Origin: Planctomycetota bacterium
GTDB taxonomy: Bacteria; Planctomycetota; PUPC01; JACPCR01
Reading direction: 5' to 3'
NCBI GenBank assembly: GCA_027625095.1
Contig: JAQBXN010000086.1
Location: forward strand, 1 to 37,394
Length of the DNA: 37,394 nucleotides
Shown here: piece after piece, positions 25,910 to 34,273 of the stretch
Position numbering within the stretch: the stretch's first letter is position 1
How the letters are laid out: each line of letters starts with the position of its first letter
Program-made: the position numbers and the translations under genes
The notes under the pieces: model-generated
What the model saw: the letters and a program-made list of their open reading frames with translations, nothing else
Database searches by the model: none
What the model was told of the DNA's origin: nothing

Positions 25910-27466
25910 ATCAACGTCCGAGCTGTACTGAATGTCATTGGCCTGCTCCTCATATTCGTGGCGCTGCTGTTGCTGATCCCGGCGGGGGTGGCGTGGCTAT
26001 ACCAGGACGCGAATGAAAAGAACGAGCTGAACGCTTTTCTGATTTCCAGCGCGGCGTCGGTGGTCATCGGTCTTGTTCTCTTTTTTCTGAATCGGGGCCA
26101 ATTCAAGAATGTCGGCAACGAGGAAGGCCTGGCCGCGGTCTCCATTTCATGGCTGGTCCTGTCTCTGTTTGCCGCGCTGCCCATGACTCTCTGGGAAGGG
26201 ACAGTCAACGGCCGTGATATAGGAATTACCGATTCGTATTTTGAAGCGATGAGCGGCCTGACAACGACCGGCGCAACGATCATTGAAAACATCCCTGAGC
26301 TGCCGCACGGCCTTCTTTTCTGGCGGAGCTTCACCCACTGGCTGGGCGGCATGGGAATCGTCGTTCTCTGGGTCGCCATCCTGCCGGCATTTGGGCCCGG
26401 CAGTTACCAGTTATTTCGATCAGAAATGCCCGGCCTGAGTGCGGAACGTATTACCCCGCGTATCGGCGAAACCGCCAAGATTCTGTGGAGCATTTACTGC
26501 CTGCTGACGATCATTGAAGTGCTGCTCCTCTGGGCGCATAAGGATATCAATCTCTTCAGTGCTCTCTGCCACACTTTTGGCACGATGGCAACAGGTGGCT
26601 TCTCCATTCACAACGCCAGTGTGGCCCACTACGACAGTTGGTACGTGGATACGGTCATCATTGTTTTCATGGTCCTGTCCGGCTGCAACTTCGGGCTTTA
26701 TTACCTGCTCTTTACCAGGAGATTTGACGAAATCTATCAGAATACCGAGATCCGTTTTTACCTGTTTGTTCTCCTGATAAGTGTAATCGTCATCACCATA
26801 TCCATCCAAGCTCAGGGGCTGCGCAAGCCCCAGGTACAGGGGATGGCCAAAGAAGCGGCCGCGGCCGAACTCGACGCCCTCGAGGGCGAAATGCATAAAG
26901 TGCGGAATCTCCCGGAAACCCTGAGATCGGTGACCTTTCAAGTGGTGTCCATAACAACTACCACCGGTTTTGCGACGGCTGATTTTGATCGCTGGCCGGA
27001 TTTCGCCAGAACCCTCATGGTCGTGCTTATGTTCTTCGGTGGCTGTGCCGGGAGCACTAGCGGTGGTCTGAAACAGATCCGGATTATTCTTCTAATCAAA
27101 TTTGCCTTGAGGGAACTTCGAAGAGCGATTCAGCCAAATGCTGTTTTCCCGATCAAGGTCGGGGGCCGGGCTATTGATGAATCCGTACTGTCCTCGGTGA
27201 TCGGCCTGGTTTCGATGGCTGCGATTCTTCTCGTGATGGGGACCCTGATTGTCACTGCACTTGGGGTGGACATCGTGACAAGCTTTACCGCAGTGGTTGC
27301 GACCATGTTCAACATAGGTCCCGGCCTGGCCAGAGTGGGGGCCGTTCAGAACTATGCCTTCATGCCGGACGCGGCCAAATGGGTGCTCTCCCTTACGATG
27401 CTGCTGGGCCGGCTTGAATTTGTCTGCGTACTGGTTTTGTTTCAGCCTCTGCTGTATCGGAAGTAG
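25910..27466 (+). CDS. trkH: TrkH, potassium transporter membrane subunit, apparent ATC start
   Basis: Ion-conducting subunit of the Trk system with about ten hydrophobic helices and four pore loops, visible as TTGATI, TGGFSIHN, TTTGFATADF and IGPGLARVGA. The longest frame with a standard start codon begins at GTG 25958, inside the first membrane helix. Reading further upstream gives INVRAVLNVIGLLLIF, which matches the usual MNxRAVLxxLGLLL start of TrkH. An ATC at 25910 fits, with GGAGGGG at 25896-25902 seven bases before it and the trkA stop just upstream. I annotate from that ATC; GTG 25958 is the conservative alternative and would cost the first helix. Confidence 0.85.
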   Translation: MNVRAVLNVIGLLLIFVALLLLIPAGVAWLYQDANEKNELNAFLISSAASVVIGLVLFFLNRGQFKNVGNEEGLAAVSISWLVLSLFAALPMTLWEGTVNGRDIGITDSYFEAMSGLTTTGATIIENIPELPHGLLFWRSFTHWLGGMGIVVLWVAILPAFGPGSYQLFRSEMPGLSAERITPRIGETAKILWSIYCLLTIIEVLLLWAHKDINLFSALCHTFGTMATGGFSIHNASVAHYDSWYVDTVIIVFMVLSGCNFGLYYLLFTRRFDEIYQNTEIRFYLFVLLISVIVITISIQAQGLRKPQVQGMAKEAAAAELDALEGEMHKVRNLPETLRSVTFQVVSITTTTGFATADFDRWPDFARTLMVVLMFFGGCAGSTSGGLKQIRIILLIKFALRELRRAIQPNAVFPIKVGGRAIDESVLSSVIGLVSMAAILLVMGTLIVTALGVDIVTSFTAVVATMFNIGPGLARVGAVQNYAFMPDAAKWVLSLTMLLGRLEFVCVLVLFQPLLYRK

Positions 27467-27548
27467 TGCGGGGCTGGCTGGTGCGATGTGGGTGTGGTAC
27501 ATTTACTGAACTTGGAATTTCGTTCAGCAGCCGAACTTTGGAGGAAGC

Positions 27549-27755
27549 ATGAATTTCAAAATTGAAACAGAACAAGAAGTCGACGGTCGCTGGATAGCGG
27601 AGGTCCCTGAACTGCCGGGCGCGATGGCTTACGGAGAGAACCGAGACGCCGCCATCTCAGCGGTCGAAGCGCTGGCATTACGTGTCATCGCAGACCGGAT
27701 TGAGAATGGTGAGGCTGTTCCAGAAATGGCGGACGTATTTTCAGTAGTAACGTGA
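27549..27755 (+). CDS. hicB: HicB-family antitoxin (minimal)
   Basis: A 68-residue protein with the HicB partial RNase-H-like fold (DGRWIAEVPELPGAMAYG, then AISAVEALALRVIADRIENG). No DNA-binding helix is added after it, so this is the short form of the antitoxin. A good ribosome binding site (GGAGG) precedes the ATG. Its stop overlaps the GTG of the following HicA reading frame by 4 bases (GTGA). The order antitoxin-then-toxin is the less usual hicBA arrangement. It should bind and neutralise the HicA nuclease. Confidence 0.88.
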   Translation: MNFKIETEQEVDGRWIAEVPELPGAMAYGENRDAAISAVEALALRVIADRIENGEAVPEMADVFSVVT

Positions 27756-29752
27756 GCAACTGGCCTTCCACGAAAGCAAAGAAAGTTCTAGCTGCTCTCA
27801 TCAGGATCGGCTGGAGCATCAAACGAGAGGGACGGGGCTCACATAAAATCCTGTCGAGGATCGGGTGGCCAGATTTTGTATTCGCGTTCCATAGTGATGA
27901 TGAGATAGGCCCACGAATGATGGTTCGCATCTCGAAACAGACTGGCCTACAACCCGAAGATCTCGGATATCCCGGTGATAGTTATCAGAACCTTCCTGAC
28001 ATGAATCGCATCAAAGCAGACCACCCCCTGAAGAAATCTATGTCAGAAGAATACATCCTCGGCATTTGGGACGGTCACGATAGCGGTGCTGCAATCGTCA
28101 GGAGCAATGAAATTCTTTACGCCCTGAATGAAGAACGTCTGTCACGGCGCAAACTTGAGATCGGGTTTCCGAAGCTGGCCATCGCAGCCATGCTCGATCG
28201 GTTGAAACTCACGCCGGAAAGCATCAGCCAGGTGGCAGTATCTACCTCCGATTTCGCGAAGACGTTGACTCGTTTCTTCCCATCCATGAAGGAGGAGTAT
28301 TACAAGATACGGCGGCGCAAGAAGCGCCCGGGCCTGTTAACGCCGATAAAAAAGCGGGTCAAATACACGCTGACTGAGTGGCCGCCGACCGGCATCAGCC
28401 GCAACCTCACTCGCCGGTTAGTGCGTAAAGAACTCGATAAATGCGGACTGAAAAATTACGAACTCCACATCGTCGACCATCATCTCTGCCACGCGACCGG
28501 AGCTGCGTACTGTAGCGGTTTTGAAAAGGCGGCAGTGATTACCCTCGACGGCATTGGTGACGCTATCTCTGGCAGTGTCAGCCGGTTCGAAGACGGCCAA
28601 CTCGAACGGCTCAGCACGATATCAGGCAAAGAGTCACTGGGTATATTCTTCGAGCATGTGACCAATCTGATGAACATGCGCGAGCTCGAGGATGAGGGCA
28701 AAGTGATGGCGTTGTCCACCTACGCTTACCCGCTGCCGGATGATCAGAATCCGATGCTGGATTGGTTTCAGGTCGACGGCCTTACTCTACACGCACGCTA
28801 CGGGTCCCAGCGCACCTACCAACAATTGAAAGAGTTGCTCTGGCAATTCCCCTCCGAACAGTTTGCTTACATGGCCCAGCGCACTCTCGAAGTGAAAGTT
28901 GTCGAACTGGTTCGGAATGCGGTACGTCAGCTCAAGACTGAATGCGTAGCGCTGGCCGGCGGAATCTTTGCCAACATTCAGGTCAACCGGCTGATCCGAT
29001 TACTGCCTGAAGTAAAGGGCTGCTTTGTATTCCCGCACATGGGGGACGGCGGGCTTGCGCTTGGGGCCGCACTCTCTTTGAATGCCGTTCGAAATGGCGT
29101 GACCTCTTACCCATTCAAACAGATCTATTTCGGGCTCGATTTCACCGACGAGGAAATGGAGGCTGCCATCAGGGAGTTCGGCTTTCCATACACCAGAGAG
29201 GCTGACATTGTAAAAACAGTGGGTGAACTCGCGGATAGCGGTTCGATTGGTTTATGGCTGCAGGGACGAATGGAGTTCGGCCCACGAGCGCTCGGGGCAC
29301 GCAGCATCATTGCACATCCGGGGCGTGAAAAAATCAAAGATGACCTTAACCTGCGCTTGAAGCGGCGTGTATGGTACCAGCCGTTCTGCCCCTCGATGTT
29401 GCAGTCAACCGCCGAACGGATCTTCTATGATTTCCATGGCCAGTCTGACCCCTTCATGACGAATGCCTACCTGGTGAAAGAAGAATTCCGGGACCAGGTG
29501 CGCGGGGTCATTGCTATAGACGGAACCTGCCGCCCTCAAATCGTCAGCGAGGACACTCCCACGTCACCGAAATTCAAAGAACTTCTGAAAGAGATGGAGA
29601 GCCGAACCGGTTTGGGGGTGATTCTGAATACCAGTTTTAATCTTCACGGCGAACCGCTGGTCTGCTCGCCTTCGGATGCCCTGCGGACACTGCGGGAAAC
29701 AAAGGCCGATTACCTCGTCCTGGGCGATTTCCTGGTTCGACTGCCTGTTTAA
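27752..29752 (+). CDS. HicA toxin domain fused in frame to NodU/CmcH-family carbamoyltransferase
   Basis: One 666-codon frame. Residues 1-71 are a HicA mRNA interferase (GRGSHKIL with its histidine at 31, DEIGPRMMVRISKQTGLQ, ending near QPEDL). Residues 72-96 are a linker without a stop. Residues 97-666 are a full-length carbamoyltransferase (DGHDSGAAIV, VDHHLCHATGAAY, EFGPRALGARSI and the final DYLVLGDFLVRLPV). It would transfer a carbamoyl group to a sugar or antibiotic. In-frame ATGs at 28001 and 28040 (MSEEYILG) could start the enzyme alone, but neither has a strong ribosome binding site. Either a true fusion, or a HicA that lost its stop, or two proteins from one frame. Confidence 0.85.
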   Translation: MSNWPSTKAKKVLAALIRIGWSIKREGRGSHKILSRIGWPDFVFAFHSDDEIGPRMMVRISKQTGLQPEDLGYPGDSYQNLPDMNRIKADHPLKKSMSEEYILGIWDGHDSGAAIVRSNEILYALNEERLSRRKLEIGFPKLAIAAMLDRLKLTPESISQVAVSTSDFAKTLTRFFPSMKEEYYKIRRRKKRPGLLTPIKKRVKYTLTEWPPTGISRNLTRRLVRKELDKCGLKNYELHIVDHHLCHATGAAYCSGFEKAAVITLDGIGDAISGSVSRFEDGQLERLSTISGKESLGIFFEHVTNLMNMRELEDEGKVMALSTYAYPLPDDQNPMLDWFQVDGLTLHARYGSQRTYQQLKELLWQFPSEQFAYMAQRTLEVKVVELVRNAVRQLKTECVALAGGIFANIQVNRLIRLLPEVKGCFVFPHMGDGGLALGAALSLNAVRNGVTSYPFKQIYFGLDFTDEEMEAAIREFGFPYTREADIVKTVGELADSGSIGLWLQGRMEFGPRALGARSIIAHPGREKIKDDLNLRLKRRVWYQPFCPSMLQSTAERIFYDFHGQSDPFMTNAYLVKEEFRDQVRGVIAIDGTCRPQIVSEDTPTSPKFKELLKEMESRTGLGVILNTSFNLHGEPLVCSPSDALRTLRETKADYLVLGDFLVRLPV

Positions 29753-29761
29753 GAAAACCTA

Positions 29762-29934
29762 ATGTTCAGGACCGAATCTTTCTTACTTTTAATCTTGCTC
29801 TTAATCTTTCCTTTCTTCTCCTTTCTTGTGGCATGCGAAGACAGAGGCGCGAAATGAAGATCCCCACAGAGCGTGACCCGGAAGAGAAGAGAAAGCGCAA
29901 GAAATCAAAGATAAATAGCAAGATTAAGAGTTAG
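29762..29934 (+). other. Pyrimidine/purine mirror region with two overlapping micro-ORFs
   Basis: TTAATCTTGCT (29789-29799) faces AGCAAGATTAA (29917-29927), inside a pyrimidine tract and a purine tract respectively. A 31-codon frame (29762-29857) would encode a hydrophobic peptide ending FLVACEDRGAK with a lipobox-like VAC, and its stop overlaps the ATG of a 26-codon Lys-rich frame (29854-29934). The peptide pattern follows directly from the base composition of the repeat, so a protein is doubtful. Confidence 0.35.
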
Positions 29935-29970
29935 ACCTGCTTCTCGAACAGTTCCAGAAAAACATTCTCC

Positions 29971-32157
29971 ATGGAAGAGACACCTCCGGACATACTTGAG
30001 CCCGATACTGAAAGCCCGGCACCGCCCGGGTTCTGGCAGCTTCACTCGTGCCCGCCGCCCCAGTCCAGTTGGTTGCTGACCTTACTTACAATCCTTCTGG
30101 CAGTTATTTTCACCATTATCTATCGGTTCCTGTTTTACAGTACGAGCGTCGGTGCTCTGCAAGACCGAGTCGCCCGGATGGCTCCACTTTTTCTCGATAT
30201 CAATTTCGGTCTTCTCGTGCTGGCGGTGGTGATCAATTTCAAAGATTTTCGTTCGCTGGGTTCGCAAATCAGCCGGCAGACGTGGGTGCTTCTGGGCCTG
30301 ATTACCCTGGCCGGATTTCTAATTACCTGCCTCCTCGCGCCGCGCACTCACCGCATTTATTACGACGAAGACATTTACGGAAACATAGGGCTTTGTATTT
30401 CTCATGCCGGGCGAGCGGTGATGACCCACCAGGGCATGTGGAGCGACGGTAATTATATTCTGATTGAGGGAACGTTTAATAAGCAGGCCAATGCTTACCC
30501 GTACCTGCTGAGCCTGATCTACCGTGTTACCGGGCCCAGTGAAACACTCTCGTATCTGATGAACAATTTTGCAATAGCCGCGAGTATCCTCACCGTTTTC
30601 TTCATCTCGCTCTTTGTTTTTGGGAAGGAAAGCCTGGCCCTTTATGCATCGCTGATTTTTGCCACCATTCCGAACAACCATCGATGGGGTAACACGATGG
30701 CCGCAGAGCCGACGACCGCGCTCTTTGCGGGCCTGGCCATCCTCTCCACCCTTTTTTATGTGCAGCGACCAAAATCAGCCCGGCTGCTGCTCCTCGCAGC
30801 AGTTACAGCTCTGGCGGTTCAATTTCGGATGGAGTCTGTTCTGGTTGGCGGGGTGATGGCACTCATCATCGTTCTCTGGAGGCCGACCGAATACCTGGGC
30901 AACAGGCTGTATCTGGCCGTTCTGCTGTTTCTGATCCTGATTCCGCATCATTTTTGCCATATATACTCCGTACGTGACAACAAATGGGGCTCAGATCATG
31001 GCAAGTTCGCACTGCATAATCTATGGACGGATATGCGGGTGCCCAATATCCGTGGCCACGATCAGAGCCAACCGCTGAGTTTGAGGAATGCATTGGAAAT
31101 CGGCGAATTTCGCGACGGAAATCTCTATCAGAATATCCGATTCTTTTTCTGGGATGACCAGCATCGTTTTCCCGTCCCTTATGGCTGGCTCTTTCTGCTG
31201 GGTCTTCTGATCGGAGGGCCGATTCGACTCTACCATGACTGGAATGGACGGAAGCTCCTCGATTTTGCGAAGGGCTTCTTTTTCGAAGTGCCCTGGCGAG
31301 GCAAGGCGGTCATCTTTTCCTGGTTTGCCTGGTCTTGGGGAATCTTTCTGTTCTTTTACGCAGGCAGCTACTTCTACGGGGCCGACGACCGGTTCTCGCT
31401 GCTGTGCTTTATGCCGGTGTCGATTTTCGCGGGCGTCGCGGTCGAGAAGTTTGAACGCATCTTTCGTCATTGGTTGAGCGGGTGGCAAGCCGCGACCTTT
31501 GCAACCGTTTTTCTCCTGATGGTCTACAGTCGTTATATACCCGTTTCAAAGGGCATCGGGCACGAGGCGTGGCTGGCGCGTGCAGACCATGCTTTTGCTC
31601 ATGATCGGATCGCTGAACTCCCCCCCGACAGCGTGGTGCTCAGCCACAATCCTTCTATTTATAACCTTCAGGGCGTCAGCTCCGTACAAACGTGGTACGG
31701 CAAGCAAGAGCCAGGGCTGGTTCAGTCGCTCATCGAAAAACACTCCGGCGGCGTTTATCTGCACTGGGGCTTCTGGGCGACGATTCTGGAAAACAGTGAC
31801 CATCGCAGCAACGTCCTGGAGACCCTGAAAAATTTTCACCACACGTACCTGAAAACTCAGAGACTCACGCACGAGACCGATAAATGGGAACGAACGTTCC
31901 ACTGGATTCGGTTGCACGGACGCCGGACGCCCGCATCAGGCAACGAGGGTCAAAAATTGGAAGATGAAGTTCCGATCCCGTCGGAGCTCGAACAACCGAA
32001 GCGAACCATTGAGAACGGGGCCGGTGGAGATGAGCCGGAGGAGGATTCGGAGATAAATAATTCTGAGTCGACCCTGGAGGAGGAAGTAGAACCTGCGGCT
32101 GAAAAGAAGAGCAAGCAGCAAAGCTCGACCGTGCGGGTGTATGGCACTCCATTTTAG
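29971..32157 (+). CDS. GT-C type membrane glycosyltransferase (ArnT/PMT, GT39-like)
   Basis: A 728-residue polytopic membrane protein. Hydrophobic helices start near 33, 72 and 105 and continue to about 540. The periplasmic loop holds YDEDIYGNIG (131-140), the acidic catalytic-type motif of the GT-C fold. It would transfer a sugar from a lipid-phosphate donor to a lipid or protein on the periplasmic face. The C-terminal 70 residues are Glu/Asp-rich and probably disordered (GAGGDEPEEDSEINNSESTL). It lies downstream of the carbamoyltransferase, which fits a role in surface glycan assembly, though the acceptor is unknown. Confidence 0.8.
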   Translation: MEETPPDILEPDTESPAPPGFWQLHSCPPPQSSWLLTLLTILLAVIFTIIYRFLFYSTSVGALQDRVARMAPLFLDINFGLLVLAVVINFKDFRSLGSQISRQTWVLLGLITLAGFLITCLLAPRTHRIYYDEDIYGNIGLCISHAGRAVMTHQGMWSDGNYILIEGTFNKQANAYPYLLSLIYRVTGPSETLSYLMNNFAIAASILTVFFISLFVFGKESLALYASLIFATIPNNHRWGNTMAAEPTTALFAGLAILSTLFYVQRPKSARLLLLAAVTALAVQFRMESVLVGGVMALIIVLWRPTEYLGNRLYLAVLLFLILIPHHFCHIYSVRDNKWGSDHGKFALHNLWTDMRVPNIRGHDQSQPLSLRNALEIGEFRDGNLYQNIRFFFWDDQHRFPVPYGWLFLLGLLIGGPIRLYHDWNGRKLLDFAKGFFFEVPWRGKAVIFSWFAWSWGIFLFFYAGSYFYGADDRFSLLCFMPVSIFAGVAVEKFERIFRHWLSGWQAATFATVFLLMVYSRYIPVSKGIGHEAWLARADHAFAHDRIAELPPDSVVLSHNPSIYNLQGVSSVQTWYGKQEPGLVQSLIEKHSGGVYLHWGFWATILENSDHRSNVLETLKNFHHTYLKTQRLTHETDKWERTFHWIRLHGRRTPASGNEGQKLEDEVPIPSELEQPKRTIENGAGGDEPEEDSEINNSESTLEEEVEPAAEKKSKQQSSTVRVYGTPF

Positions 32158-32186
32158 TTCAGCGATTTCGATTGAGCTTTCCTTGA

Positions 32187-32963
32187 TCAATCCCCGACGA
32201 GATTCGCCCAGAACACCAGTTCGTAGTTTTCAGGATCAATGCCGGCTTGAATCAACCTGGCGCTTTCGATCCGTTGGGGTGTGTCTGCCTTGCTCAGATA
32301 CAGGATGCGCCTGGCGTTCGATGGCAGCTCCGGCAGGTAGCCCTCCGGATGCTGTACGACTTTCAAAATTGTGGCGATAGTGACCTCCGAACCGACCTCC
32401 TGCCCGGCGAGCGCTGCGGTGATTTCGTGCCGGTGAACTTTTTCGCTGTCCAGTGGGGCGCCGAGCACATCCAGTCCAACTGCCAGAATGCAGTGAGTAG
32501 TGCGGGATGGCACTCTTGGCTCGTGAGCAGCAGGCGTCTTAAAGGAGCGACGGCGGGCACCATCCGCCTGGATGAGGAGGATGTCCTGTGGCCCCTGTTC
32601 ATGAATGGCATCCAACTCCTCCGGCTCGAAGCCTTTGATTTTGTCACTGCGGGACTTGATTCCGCCGGGGTCAGAGGGGACGCTGGCGCCAGCAGCGGTC
32701 ACGTGCTGATTGTTTTCAAAACTACGCCGTAGACGTTCCAGAATGTCCTCATCTGGTTGCCTGACGACAAACTCATCGGTCTTGTGAGCCGGCGGTGGTT
32801 GCATGTTAGTGGTCGAGCTTGTCAGCACCCGGTATCCAATCGAGAGGCATTCCATGGCGAGATGCTGAAGCAGAGTGGACTTACCACCGGCGCCAATGAC
32901 CGATACGAACGAGCCTCTGCCTATCTTCAACAATTCGATGATTGACTCATTCATTCGCGTCAT
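32187..32963 (-). CDS. yqeC: YqeC-family putative selenium-dependent hydroxylase accessory protein
   Basis: A 258-residue P-loop protein. FVSVIGAGGKSTLLQHLA near the N-terminus is a Walker A-like motif. VLTSSTTNMQPP and LIQADGARRRSFKTPAAHEP are typical of the YqeC family associated with selenium-dependent molybdenum hydroxylases, a link known from gene neighbourhoods and not from biochemistry. A start at the second ATG (32954) is equally possible. It overlaps the 3' end of queG by 17 bases. No molybdenum hydroxylase or selD is nearby, so its job here is uncertain. Confidence 0.85.
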   Translation of the reverse strand: MTRMNESIIELLKIGRGSFVSVIGAGGKSTLLQHLAMECLSIGYRVLTSSTTNMQPPPAHKTDEFVVRQPDEDILERLRRSFENNQHVTAAGASVPSDPGGIKSRSDKIKGFEPEELDAIHEQGPQDILLIQADGARRRSFKTPAAHEPRVPSRTTHCILAVGLDVLGAPLDSEKVHRHEITAALAGQEVGSEVTIATILKVVQHPEGYLPELPSNARRILYLSKADTPQRIESARLIQAGIDPENYELVFWANLVGD

Positions 32964-33996
32964 TTTTGAGGTCGTTTTGGCCGAGCTTTCGAATCGCCCA
33001 TTCAGCGTGCTCAGCGACTATCGGCGCCGCCTCCGCAGCCTTCTTGAGGCTTGAAATCAGGGAAGCGTCCCCTGAATTCCCTGCCGCCACACACGCATTG
33101 CGCATGAGGCCAGAATACTTCGCCCGTTTGACGGGACTTTTCCGAAATCTCTGCCGGAAATCTTCTTCCGACATTTCGAGCAGTTCCTTAATCGGCGGTG
33201 CAACACTGCCCGGCCGGGGCTGGTATTCGAGGCGTTGAGTGCGAGGCGACTTACGATTCCACGGGCAGACATCCTGGCAAATGTCACAGCCGAAGATGTG
33301 AGTGCCCATATCTTCGCGAAATTCTTCCGGGATGTTGTCGCGCAACTCGATGGTGAGGTAGGAGATGCAACGGCGGCTGTCCAGCACGTACGGTTCGAGG
33401 ATCGCATCGGTCGGACAGGCGTCAATGCATGCTGTGCAGGTGCCACAGTGGTCGGTTTCGGCGGGCGTTGGTTCGAGTTCGAGGTTGGTTACGATTTCGC
33501 CGAGAAAAATAAATGAACCCAGCTTGCGATGAATGACACACGTGTTTTTGCCGAGCCAGCCGATGCCCGAATAGGCCGCGTAGGCCCGGTCGAGGATAGG
33601 GGCGGTGTCAAGACAGACTTTGAGTTGAACATCTTCTCCAAAGTCTTCGCGCATAGCGTCAGCGAAGCCAAAGAGAGTCTTCTTGAATGCATCGTGGTAG
33701 TCATCGCCCCAGGCATATCGGGCAATCCAGCCTTGATTCGAAGGTCTGGGATCGATGGAGTACGGCGCGTCCGCACTGTAATTCACCGCAGCGCAGATGA
33801 TGGTTTTCGCCCACGGTTCGAGCTTGCGTGGGTCTTCACGCTTCTCCACGTTGTTGCTCATGTATGCCATCTCGCCTTCGAACCCCTTATCCAGCCATTC
33901 ACGGAGATGTTTGTTGTATTTGCCGGGCTCGGCCTTCGCGACGCCAATAAGGTCGAGGCCATGTTCCCCGGCGAGATGTTTAATGCGATCGTTCAA
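32947..33996 (-). CDS. queG: QueG, epoxyqueuosine reductase
   Basis: A 349-residue iron-sulfur and cobalamin enzyme of the last step of queuosine synthesis in tRNA. Two [4Fe-4S] clusters are marked by HCGTCTACIDACPTDAI (C184, C187, C190, C194) and CISYL plus FGCDICQDVCPWN (C210, C237, C240, C244). CLDTAPILDRAYA carries the conserved cobalamin-site residues, and GWLGKNTCVIH is a family motif. The start is TTG at 33996 with no clear Shine-Dalgarno. A C-terminal HEAT-like tail follows the cluster domain, as in other QueG proteins. Only yqeC is co-oriented downstream. Confidence 0.93.
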   Translation of the reverse strand: MNDRIKHLAGEHGLDLIGVAKAEPGKYNKHLREWLDKGFEGEMAYMSNNVEKREDPRKLEPWAKTIICAAVNYSADAPYSIDPRPSNQGWIARYAWGDDYHDAFKKTLFGFADAMREDFGEDVQLKVCLDTAPILDRAYAAYSGIGWLGKNTCVIHRKLGSFIFLGEIVTNLELEPTPAETDHCGTCTACIDACPTDAILEPYVLDSRRCISYLTIELRDNIPEEFREDMGTHIFGCDICQDVCPWNRKSPRTQRLEYQPRPGSVAPPIKELLEMSEEDFRQRFRKSPVKRAKYSGLMRNACVAAGNSGDASLISSLKKAAEAAPIVAEHAEWAIRKLGQNDLKNDANE

Positions 33997-34273
33997 AAGT
34001 GAGCCGTAGAATTGAATACAGGAAGAGGCCGGGATGACGAATCAGACACCGGGCAGGGCAAGCGAATTGAGAGACAGGAATGAATCAGCCAGGCCAGGTC
34101 GTCGCACTACAGTGTCGAGCTCCAGCTTACGCATTACGCATTACACGGTTACAGTTGAGTTTCTTGTTTTCTTTGAAAGATTTTGGCTTCCCCATTCGTT
34201 GTTTCCTTGAATTCGTTGGAAGCACTTCTCTTCCCTTTGTTTGCGGCCTTACGGCTGCGATATGTTTTACGCA
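33997..34273. repeat. Intergenic region with TTACGCA-type heptamer repeats
   Basis: Two clusters of a heptamer flank the region: TTACGCA, TTACGCA, TTACACG (34127-34147) and TTTACGC, ATTACGC, TTTACAG (34266-34286). The second cluster encodes the last codons and the stop of the PfkB kinase. Nothing else is visible in the region. Confidence 0.6.
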
